Below are positions 37,422 to 44,986 of a DNA stretch of 61,495 nucleotides, in pieces. The notes below the pieces were generated by a model. The model was not told the DNA's origin and did not search any database. It saw nothing but the letters and a program-made list of their open reading frames with translations. The stretch comes from Phycisphaerae bacterium (GTDB lineage: Bacteria > Planctomycetota > Phycisphaerae > Sedimentisphaerales > Anaerohalosphaeraceae): the NCBI GenBank assembly GCA_014859965.1, contig JACZKQ010000116.1, positions 1-61,495 of the forward strand, in the 5' to 3' direction. Position numbers and translations under genes: made by a program. Each line of letters opens with the position of its first letter. Positions within the stretch are counted from its first letter, which is position 1.

Positions 37422-37721
37422 AATGGTCCCCCGAAGCTGCGGAAGATTTGGAATCTATTGCAGATTATATTGCAAGGGATTCCGAGTTTTGCGCGCGTGC
37501 GGTGGTGTCCAAAAATTCTTGATACGGTCCGGAATGTACGCAGTTTCCCTTTGATCGGAAGAATCGTTCCAGAGGCCGGGGACGATAGGATTAGGGAGCG
37601 ATTCGTACACAGCTACAGGCTTCTGTACAGAATTGAGGAAAAGAGAATTCTCATTGTGGCAATCATCCATGGCAAGAGATTGTTTGATGGCATTGCCGAG
37701 AGATTCGACGCTGGCACATAA
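37406..37721 (+). pseudogene. parE: ParE/RelE-type toxin gene with a frameshift
   Basis: Reading from the GTG at 37406 gives DIEVEWSPEAAEDLESIADYIARDS, a typical ParE N-terminus, up to VVSK, then hits a TGA at 37520. The downstream frame continues as ILDTVRNVRSFPLIGRIVP through SYRLLYRIEEKRILIV to AIIHGKRLFDG, the rest of ParE. One extra A in the AAAAA run at 37511-37515 explains the break; removing it restores a single 104-aa frame. Either a real inactivating mutation, a sequencing error in a homopolymer, or slippage-controlled expression. Confidence 0.8.
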
Positions 37722-37751
37722 CAGCAAAAAGAGTCATTCGGAAAAGGCATT

Positions 37752-37780
37752 TTGCCCCCTAGGCTAAACAAGGATAAATG
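37752..37780 (+). promoter_or_regulatory. Possible promoter of the aminotransferase gene
   Basis: TTGCCC at 37752 and TAAATG at 37775, spacer 17 bp; start would leave about 40 nt before the ATG at 37828. Matches are moderate. Confidence 0.3.
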
Positions 37781-37827
37781 GGCGGGCGTGACGGGAACTC
37801 GCCTGCTGAAAACGGAGAGGAAGTTCA

Positions 37828-38928
37828 ATGCATGTACCTTTGCTGGATTTAAAGGCGCAGTATGTAGGGATCAGGGACGAGGTGTTGGCGCAGATTAATG
37901 AGGTTTTGGATTCGCAGCAGTGTATCGGCGGTCCAAAGGTCGAAGCCCTGGAGAAGGCGGTCGCCGCTGCCAGCGACTGCAAGTATGCTGTGGGCGTCGC
38001 CAGCGGCACGGACGCCATTCTGAATACACTGATGAGTCTTGAGATCGGGCCGGGCGATGAGGTCATCACCACGCCATTTACGTTCTTTGCCACCGCCGGC
38101 TGTATTGCGCGGGTAGGGGCAAAACCGGTGTTTGTCGACATTGACCCGAAGACATTCAATCTGAATCCCACAGGAATCGAAGCGGCAATCACCGATAAGA
38201 CCCGTGCGATCATGCCGGTGCACCTGTTCGGCCAGATGGCCGACATGGACTCGATCATGGCGGTGGCGGGTCAGGCAAGCCTGGCGGTCATTGAGGATGC
38301 CGCACAGTCGATCACGAGCACCTACAAGGGCCGCAAAGCCGGCAGCATCGGCACGGCCGGGTGTTTCAGTTTCTTCCCCAGCAAGAATCTCGGCGGCATC
38401 GGCGACGGCGGGATGATAGTGACCAACGACAAAAAGCTCTACAAGCGGCTGATGATCATGCGCAACCACGGCATGGAGCCGAAGTACTATCACAAGGAAA
38501 TCGGCGGCAACTTCCGGCTCGACCCGATTCAGGCGGCGGCCCTGCTGGTCAAACTGCCGTACCTCGACAAGTGGTCGGCGAAGCGGCGAAAGAACGCCAA
38601 ATATTACAGCAAGCGATTCAAAGGCACGGTGGTCCGGACGCCGCAGATCAGCAAGGATTGTGAGTCGATCTATAATCAGTATGTGATCCGGGTTCCGCGG
38701 CGCGACGAACTTGTTGAGTACCTCCGCAAGAAGGATATCGGTTGCGAGGTGTACTATCCCGTGCCGCTGCATCTCCAGGAATGTTTCGCCTTTCTGGGTT
38801 ACAAACAAGGGGCTTTTCCAAAGGCGGAGACCGCATCGCAGGAGGTGCTGGCGCTTCCGATATACCCGGAACTGACGGATGACATGAAGGATTACGTCAT
38901 CGAGACCGTTTTGTCATTCTATGAGTAA
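37828..38928 (+). CDS. wbpE: DegT/DnrJ/EryC1/StrS aminotransferase, WbpE-like
   Basis: 366-aa PLP-dependent sugar aminotransferase. The PLP Lys is in FFPSKNLGGIGDGG; the family opening VPLLDLKAQY and ASGTDAI are present. With the WbpB, WbpD and WecB/WbpI homologues downstream it would make the 3-amino sugar in the UDP-di-N-acetyl-mannuronic acid route (UDP-ManNAc3NAcA). GAGAGGAAG precedes the ATG. Confidence 0.85.
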   Translation: MHVPLLDLKAQYVGIRDEVLAQINEVLDSQQCIGGPKVEALEKAVAAASDCKYAVGVASGTDAILNTLMSLEIGPGDEVITTPFTFFATAGCIARVGAKPVFVDIDPKTFNLNPTGIEAAITDKTRAIMPVHLFGQMADMDSIMAVAGQASLAVIEDAAQSITSTYKGRKAGSIGTAGCFSFFPSKNLGGIGDGGMIVTNDKKLYKRLMIMRNHGMEPKYYHKEIGGNFRLDPIQAAALLVKLPYLDKWSAKRRKNAKYYSKRFKGTVVRTPQISKDCESIYNQYVIRVPRRDELVEYLRKKDIGCEVYYPVPLHLQECFAFLGYKQGAFPKAETASQEVLALPIYPELTDDMKDYVIETVLSFYE

Positions 38929-38939
38929 TACGGCCGGAG

Positions 38940-39854
38940 GTGACGGCAATCGGTAACCTGGTGCAACTTGCTCGACCGCGACACTGGATAAAGAACGTCG
39001 TAGTGCTGCTGCCGGTGGTCTTTGGGTTACGCATGGCGGACCCCATGGCCTGGCTCGCGGCCGGCGGGGCGGCGGCGGCCTTCTGCTTTGCGGCGAGTTT
39101 CGGTTACATTTTAAACGACATGCGCGACCGGCAAAGCGACCGGAGTCATCCTTCGAAGAAGGACCGGCCCCTCGCTTCGGGCAAGGTCACGATCAAGTCG
39201 GCAGCGGCCGAAGCGGTTGTCTTTCTGGTGCTGTCGATCGCCGTCGCGGTCATTGTGTCGCCGCTGGTCCTGGCATTCACGGCGGCCTATGTCCTTTTGC
39301 AGATCTGCTACACGTATCTGATGAAAGACAAGGCGCTGCTCGATGTGATCTGCATCGCCATCGGTTTCGTACTGCGGGCGGCGGCAGGGGCCGTGGCCAT
39401 ACAGGTCGCCGTCAGCCCCTGGCTGTTCATCTGCATGTTTACGACTTGCCTCTTCATGGGTTTCTGCAAACGCTATAACGAGATGGTTACGATCGGAGAC
39501 CGGGTGGACGCGGGCAATCATCGCCACACGCTGGTGGCCTATACGCCGGACCTGCTGACGCACCTGATTACGGTGTCGGCCGGAATTGCGGTGGCGGCAT
39601 TTCTCTTTTATGGTCTCACGGAAAGTACCGTGCACCAGTTCGGAACAAACTATTTTGTGTACACACTTCCTTTGGTTGTTTATGCGGTGTTTCGTTTTGC
39701 AATGCTGTCGATGAAGGGCTGCTATGCGGACCCGACAGATCTGATTCTCCGTGATCGGCCGTTTCAGATCACCGCCGCGTTGTGGATGGGCTCGGCGGTG
39801 GGCATTATCATGTGGGGCAGACACGTCGCCTGCTGGATGGATAAGCTGTATTGA
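38940..39854 (+). CDS. UbiA-family prenyltransferase, DPPR-synthase-like
   Basis: 304-aa polytopic membrane protein with about eight helices. The aspartate-rich motif NDMRDRQSDRSHP is the Mg-diphosphate site and KKDRPLASG follows. The opening RPRHWIKNVVVLLPVVFG matches the 5-phosphoribosyl-1-diphosphate:polyprenyl-phosphate transferases rather than quinone-synthesis UbiA. The start is uncertain: the GTG at 38940 touches a GGAGG box with no gap. Next gene overlaps (TGATG). Confidence 0.8.
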   Translation: MTAIGNLVQLARPRHWIKNVVVLLPVVFGLRMADPMAWLAAGGAAAAFCFAASFGYILNDMRDRQSDRSHPSKKDRPLASGKVTIKSAAAEAVVFLVLSIAVAVIVSPLVLAFTAAYVLLQICYTYLMKDKALLDVICIAIGFVLRAAAGAVAIQVAVSPWLFICMFTTCLFMGFCKRYNEMVTIGDRVDAGNHRHTLVAYTPDLLTHLITVSAGIAVAAFLFYGLTESTVHQFGTNYFVYTLPLVVYAVFRFAMLSMKGCYADPTDLILRDRPFQITAALWMGSAVGIIMWGRHVACWMDKLY

Positions 39855-41410
39855 TGGTTCCATGCGAAATTACCAAACGAAGCCAACGGAGTCGGCGTCG
39901 GATTGCGCTGGAGTATGCCGGCGTTTGTGCGGCCGCACTGGTGCTGTATGCCGTCAGTTGTGCTCCCGGGGCGCTCTGGCAGGATAGCGGGATGATCCAG
40001 TATCGCACCTGGCACAATGATATCGAGGGCCACCTCGGGCTGGCGCTGGCCCATCCGCTGTATTACATCGTGGCAATCGGTGCTAAAAGTGTCAACGTGG
40101 GATCTTTTTTTTATCGCATCAATCTGATCAGTGCAGCCGCGGCGGCTGTGGCGGTGGCGAATCTGTTTCTGCTTCTGCGCCTGTGGTTGGGCAAGGTGTG
40201 GCCCGCGGCCGTGGCGGCGATCAGTCTGGCGTTGTCTCACACCTTTTGGCAGCATGCCAGCATTTCCGAGACGTATACGATGTACACGGCGATGCTCCTG
40301 GCCGAGTTGGTCCTGATGCTGCAGTTCGTGCGGACAAAAAAAGTCGGCTGGCTCTACGGATTGGCGCTGACCAACGGACTGGCGATCGCGGTTCACATGT
40401 TCGCGTCGATACCGCTTGTGTGTTATGCGGTGTTCGTGATAGTGCTGTGGGCGAGCAGGGAGATTCGTCTGCGTCAGATCGTCATCTGTGTGATGTTGTG
40501 GATGATTGGTGCGGCCGCATATGAGTACCTTATAGTCAAACACATGATTGCGACGGGCGATATAGCCGGCACGCTTGCCTCTGCGGCGTTCGGCGGTGGG
40601 TACAAGTCGAACGTGCTTAACATGGCGATGTCATGGGGCATTGCAAAAGAAAATCTGTTGTACATCCTGCTCAATTTCCCAACGCCCAATATCATCTTTG
40701 GCTTCGTCGGCATCCTGGGTCTGTGGCGTTTGGCGCCGCGGCCGGGCTTTGCCGCGGTGGTCCTGAGCCTGCTGGTTCTGTTTCTTCTCTTTGCCTTTCG
40801 CTATACGGTGGTGGACCGTTACTCGTTTTTCATTCCATTTTATGCAATGTTTTCGTTGATGCTGGGCCTCGGTGCTCATCTGGTGATGGAAAAAAAGCAA
40901 TGCCGCAAGCTCGCGGTTCTGGTGCTGTTGTTGGCGCTGCTGCCGGTGCCGGCCTACGCGGTCGCGCCGCAGGCGGCCCGCAAATTTCACCCGCAGTTGG
41001 GCATGCGCCGGCAGATACCCTTCCGCGACGATTACAGCTATTTTCTCCGCCCATGGAAAACCACCGAACACGGCCCGGACCGATTCGCCCATGAGGCGTT
41101 GGGGTCGGTCGAGACCCACGCCGTTATCTGGGCGGATACGACCACGGCTTTTCCACTGCTCATGACGCAGCAAGTCCGGCAGGTTCGCAAGGACGTGACC
41201 GTTATGACAACTATCGCCGCAGGTGTCGACGCTTTGGCGTGGGACGAGGCCGGTGCGGGTGAACTTGTGTCCAAAGGCTTGCTGTACGTTGTTTCGCCCC
41301 TTAAGGGATATTGCCCGCCGGAAATCCTGTCCGCATATGATTTTGTGCAAGCCGGCGTCCTGTGGCGCGTTGTCGTTAAAGACGACGGCCCTCAATCCGG
41401 TGAGGTATAG
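39854..41410 (+). CDS. GT-C/DUF2723 membrane glycosyltransferase-like protein
   Basis: 518 aa with about ten transmembrane helices. The N-terminal loop has WQDSGMIQY with an acidic residue and a later AHPLYYIVAIG, in the positions of the GT-C catalytic Asp and HP pair. GT-C enzymes use polyprenyl-phosphate-linked sugars. Encoded directly after the UbiA-type gene with a 1-nt overlap (TGATG), so a lipid-linked pentose donor from the first enzyme for the second is plausible. Acceptor unknown. Confidence 0.75.
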   Translation: MVPCEITKRSQRSRRRIALEYAGVCAAALVLYAVSCAPGALWQDSGMIQYRTWHNDIEGHLGLALAHPLYYIVAIGAKSVNVGSFFYRINLISAAAAAVAVANLFLLLRLWLGKVWPAAVAAISLALSHTFWQHASISETYTMYTAMLLAELVLMLQFVRTKKVGWLYGLALTNGLAIAVHMFASIPLVCYAVFVIVLWASREIRLRQIVICVMLWMIGAAAYEYLIVKHMIATGDIAGTLASAAFGGGYKSNVLNMAMSWGIAKENLLYILLNFPTPNIIFGFVGILGLWRLAPRPGFAAVVLSLLVLFLLFAFRYTVVDRYSFFIPFYAMFSLMLGLGAHLVMEKKQCRKLAVLVLLLALLPVPAYAVAPQAARKFHPQLGMRRQIPFRDDYSYFLRPWKTTEHGPDRFAHEALGSVETHAVIWADTTTAFPLLMTQQVRQVRKDVTVMTTIAAGVDALAWDEAGAGELVSKGLLYVVSPLKGYCPPEILSAYDFVQAGVLWRVVVKDDGPQSGEV

Positions 41411-41414
41411 TATT

Positions 41415-42194
41415 GTGCGCATGCCGATCACACCGGATAATCCCTATGGGCATGATCGTCACGGCTACGCCTGGCAACAAGTTCCCTCGGCCAGCCGGGC
41501 GCATCTTGACTTCGGATGCGGGCGCGGCGGTTTTCTTGATGCTTTGAGCGGCAAGCGTGTTGAAAGGCGTATTGGCGCGGATGTTTCACGGAAGATCATT
41601 GAGAAGGCCCGGCAAAAGTATCCTGAATTGGAGTTCGTGCACCTGTCAAAGGGCGGTGTGCTTCCGTTTGATGACAAGGTATTCAGTTCGGTAAGCCTTC
41701 TGGACGTAATTGAGCATATCGCCGAGCAGGAGGACGTGCTCAAGGAATGTAAGCGGGTCATGGCTGACGATGGCATACTAATCGTTACGGTTCCCGGGAA
41801 GCACTTCTTTTCATTTCTGGATATGGGCAACTTTAAATTTTATTTCCCGCGGTTGCATCGATGGTATTTCTGCCGCAGGCATTCGCGTTCCGAATATGAA
41901 TATCGGTACGTTTCAAATCCTGACGGTCTCGTGGGTGATGTCTCGATTGAAAAGGGTATTCACGAGCATTTCACCCAGCGAAAATTGAAGGCTCTTTTGG
42001 AGAAGGCCGGTTTTCAGGTGATGGAATTTGACGGCACGGGTTATTTCAGTCGCCCGCTAGGGCTGTTGGTCCGCCTGTTCGGCCGAGTCGCCCCCGCCCA
42101 AACATGGCTTCGCAATGTAATGCAAGCGGATGCACGGCGTTTTGCGTCCATGAATTTGTTTTGCACGGCTCGGCCCTGGAAAGGCCATCTATGA
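41415..42194 (+). CDS. SAM-dependent methyltransferase
   Basis: About 259 aa, class I fold. Motif I is DFGCGRGGFLDAL, motif II around ADVSRKIIEKAR, and VSLLDVIEHI is the post-II element typical of Methyltransf_11/12. C-terminal region is enriched in aromatic and basic residues. GTG at 41415 with GAGGT 8 nt upstream is preferred; an ATG at 41421 is possible. Its position among glycan genes suggests methylation of a sugar (inference). Confidence 0.8.
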   Translation: MRMPITPDNPYGHDRHGYAWQQVPSASRAHLDFGCGRGGFLDALSGKRVERRIGADVSRKIIEKARQKYPELEFVHLSKGGVLPFDDKVFSSVSLLDVIEHIAEQEDVLKECKRVMADDGILIVTVPGKHFFSFLDMGNFKFYFPRLHRWYFCRRHSRSEYEYRYVSNPDGLVGDVSIEKGIHEHFTQRKLKALLEKAGFQVMEFDGTGYFSRPLGLLVRLFGRVAPAQTWLRNVMQADARRFASMNLFCTARPWKGHL

Positions 42195-42246
42195 TTAGGA
42201 TACACATCAGGATGGCCGGACTGCCTGCATGGGGGGTGTGCAGGCC

Positions 42247-43206
42247 ATGAAGCGATTTGCGTTGATTGGTGTGGGGGGGTACATTGCTCCGCGGCATTTG
42301 CGGGCGATCAAGGATACGGGCAGCGTGTTGGTTGCGGCGCTGGACCCCAGCGATTCGGTGGGGATCCTGGATTCGTATTTTCCCGAGGCCGATTTTTTCA
42401 CGGAGTTTGAGAGGTTTGACCGGCATCTTGAGAAACTCCGGCGAAAGGGGGAGGGTGTGGACTACGTGTCGATCTGCTCGCCCAATTACTTGCACGATGC
42501 ACATGTGCGGTTCGGGCTGCGGATCGGGGCGGACGTGATCTGCGAAAAGCCGCTGGTGCTGAATCCGTGGAATATCGACGGACTCGAAGAGATTGCTCGC
42601 GAGACCGGCCGCCGTGTGAACACGATTCTTCAGTTGCGGCTGCACCCGGCCATTATCGCACTAAAGGACCGTGTCGCCAAATCCGATCCCGGCAAGATAT
42701 TCGATGTGGATCTGACGTACATAACGTCGCGAGGCCGATGGTACATGTTCTCGTGGAAGGGCGACGAAAAAAAATCCGGCGGCATCGCCAACAACATCGG
42801 CATCCACTTCTTCGACATGCTGCACTATATCTTTGGCGGCGTGAAGAATAACATCGTACATCTGCATGAGGCGAAAAAGGCATCCGGGTGCCTGGAACTG
42901 GAGCGGGCGAAAGTCCGCTGGTCTCTGTCGATCGACGCCGACGATTTGCCGAAAGCCCCGGCCGACGGGTCGCCAATGACCCACCGTTCCATCACGGTGG
43001 ATGGCCAGGCCCTTGAATTCAGCGACGGCTTCAGCGATCTGCATACCGAAAGTTATCGCCAGATCCTTGCAGGCCACGGCTTTGGCCCGGAGGTCGTCAG
43101 GCCTTCGATTGAGATCGTGGCGGCTATTCGAAATACGGTGCCCCTGAGCCATGCGAATAGTTGTCCGCAGACTGCATCGAACCAGCAGGCCGAGACTGCC
43201 ATATGA
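42247..43206 (+). CDS. wbpB: WbpB/WlbA-like UDP-GlcNAcA 3-dehydrogenase
   Basis: 319-aa Gfo/Idh/MocA oxidoreductase. The N-terminus MKRFALIGVGGYIAPRHLRA and the stretch DSVGILDSYFPEADFFTEFE are strongly reminiscent of WlbA/WbpB. The active EKP motif is in ICEKPLVL. It oxidises C3 of UDP-GlcNAcA so that WbpE can aminate it. An in-frame ATG at 42229 would add six residues; the family start matches 42247. Overlaps wbpD by 4 nt. Confidence 0.9.
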   Translation: MKRFALIGVGGYIAPRHLRAIKDTGSVLVAALDPSDSVGILDSYFPEADFFTEFERFDRHLEKLRRKGEGVDYVSICSPNYLHDAHVRFGLRIGADVICEKPLVLNPWNIDGLEEIARETGRRVNTILQLRLHPAIIALKDRVAKSDPGKIFDVDLTYITSRGRWYMFSWKGDEKKSGGIANNIGIHFFDMLHYIFGGVKNNIVHLHEAKKASGCLELERAKVRWSLSIDADDLPKAPADGSPMTHRSITVDGQALEFSDGFSDLHTESYRQILAGHGFGPEVVRPSIEIVAAIRNTVPLSHANSCPQTASNQQAETAI

Positions 43207-43853
43207 AGAATTACTTTGTACATGAATCCGCTTATGTCGACCAGCCGTGCGAGATCGGCGAGGGTACGAAGATCTGGCATTTCTGCCACATCAGCCGCGG
43301 AGCACAGATCGGCCGCAGCTGCACGATCGGGCAGAACGTGTTTGTGGGCGACAATGTGATCATCGGCAATCGTGTGAAGATACAGAACAATGTTTCGATC
43401 TACACGGGGACGGTCGTTGAGGACGACGTCTTTTTCGGGCCGAGCAGCGTGACGACCAATGTCACCAATCCGCGGTCCCAGGTTGTGCGGCACGATCTTT
43501 ATGAGAAGACCGTTTTCCGGCGGGGCGCCACCATCGGCGCCAATGCGACCATCCTGTGCGGAATCGAATTAGGACGCTACTGTTTTATCGCCGCCGGAGC
43601 GGTGGTGACTGAGAGTATTGCCGATTACGCATTGATCATGGGCGTTCCGGGCCGGCGGGCCGGGTGGATGAGTCGACACGGCCACCTGCTGGAGAACCCC
43701 GACAACGAAGGCATTCTGGTCTGTCCGGAGAGCGGCTATCGGTACAGAGAGAGTGAACCCGGCGTGATGCGCTGCCTGGATCTGGACGAGAATGAGCCGC
43801 TGCCCGCGGGCAAGGCGGTGGGCACGAAATCGTACGATACATACAGGAAATAA
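43203..43853 (+). CDS. wbpD: WbpD-like hexapeptide-repeat N-acetyltransferase
   Basis: 216 aa left-handed beta-helix acetyltransferase. Hexapeptide repeats run from residue 20 to 140 (IGEGTKIWHFCHI, IGQNVFVGDNVIIG, IGANATILCGIELG). The C-terminal 60 residues include a CPESGYRYRES extension. It acetylates the 3-amino group in the WbpB/E/D/I route. The ATG at 43203 overlaps the wbpB stop (ATGA); upstream in-frame codons lie inside wbpB. Confidence 0.88.
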   Translation: MKNYFVHESAYVDQPCEIGEGTKIWHFCHISRGAQIGRSCTIGQNVFVGDNVIIGNRVKIQNNVSIYTGTVVEDDVFFGPSSVTTNVTNPRSQVVRHDLYEKTVFRRGATIGANATILCGIELGRYCFIAAGAVVTESIADYALIMGVPGRRAGWMSRHGHLLENPDNEGILVCPESGYRYRESEPGVMRCLDLDENEPLPAGKAVGTKSYDTYRK

Positions 43854-43882
43854 CACGCGGAATTCGGTTGGGAGTCTGAGAA

Positions 43883-44986
43883 ATGATAAAGATCATCTGT
43901 GTATGCGGGGCCAGGCCGAACTTTATGAAGATCGCGCCGATTGTGCGTGCGTTCGAGACGTCGGGCAGGTTCGAGACGCTCTTGGTTCACACGGGCCAGC
44001 ATTACGATCAGAAAATGAGCGAACTGTTCTTTGACGAACTGGGCATCCCCAAGCCCGATGTGAATCTGGGCGTCGGTTCCGGCAGCCATGCCGTCCAGAC
44101 GGCGGAGATCATGAAACGTTTTGAGCCGGTGGTGCTCGAGTTCAAACCGGATTACGTGCTGGTGGTCGGCGATGTGAACAGCACAATCGCCTGCGGCCTG
44201 GTGGCGGTCAAACTGGGTGTGAAACTGATCCATGTGGAGGCGGGCCTGCGAAGTTTTGACCGGACCATGCCGGAAGAGATCAATCGTGTCCTCACCGACA
44301 GCATCAGCGATCTGCTCTTCGTGACGGAGCAATCGGGCATGGACAATCTGAAGAACGAAGGCGTCAATTCAGACCGGGTGCATTTCGTGGGCAACGTGAT
44401 GATCGATACGCTGATGGCCAATCGCGAAAAGGCGTCGCGTTCGACGATTCTGAGCGATCTGGACTTGCAGCCGCGCGAGTATGCGGTGATTACGCTGCAT
44501 CGGCCGAGCAACGTGGACGATGCGGATATTTTCGGCAGGATCGTCGCGGCCTTCGAGGTGATCGAAAAGGAGATGAAACTCGTGTTTCCGATCCACCCGC
44601 GAACCAGAAACAACATGCAGAAGACGGATCTGGGCCGGCGCGTCGAAGCCATGCAGAATCTGATTCTGCTCGACCCGGTCGGATACCTTGATTTCCTGTG
44701 CCTGATGAGCAACGCCGGCCTCGTCATGACCGATTCCGGCGGCATCCAGGAAGAGACAACGATCCTCGGCGTCCCCTGCATGACCCTCCGAGAAAACACC
44801 GAGCGCCCGGTAACAATAACGGAAGGCACCAACCGGCTGGTCCCGATCACAAGCGAGGACATTCTGCAAAATTATCGCCAGATCAAAGCCGGCAAACACA
44901 GCGCCAAAGCCAAGGTGCCAAAATACTGGGACGGCAAGGCGGCGGAGCGGATAGCGGGGATAATTGCAGGACACTGCGGGCTATGA
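43883..44986 (+). CDS. wecB: UDP-N-acetylglucosamine 2-epimerase (WecB/WbpI-like)
   Basis: 367 aa. Motifs of the non-hydrolysing epimerase: CGARPNFMKIAPI, HTGQHYD, HVEAGLRS with MPEEINR, and the UDP-binding SGGIQEE. It would invert C2 of UDP-GlcNAc or, as WbpI, of the diacetamido intermediate. The last gene of the G+C-rich stretch; its stop overlaps the next ATG by 4 nt. Confidence 0.92.
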   Translation: MIKIICVCGARPNFMKIAPIVRAFETSGRFETLLVHTGQHYDQKMSELFFDELGIPKPDVNLGVGSGSHAVQTAEIMKRFEPVVLEFKPDYVLVVGDVNSTIACGLVAVKLGVKLIHVEAGLRSFDRTMPEEINRVLTDSISDLLFVTEQSGMDNLKNEGVNSDRVHFVGNVMIDTLMANREKASRSTILSDLDLQPREYAVITLHRPSNVDDADIFGRIVAAFEVIEKEMKLVFPIHPRTRNNMQKTDLGRRVEAMQNLILLDPVGYLDFLCLMSNAGLVMTDSGGIQEETTILGVPCMTLRENTERPVTITEGTNRLVPITSEDILQNYRQIKAGKHSAKAKVPKYWDGKAAERIAGIIAGHCGL

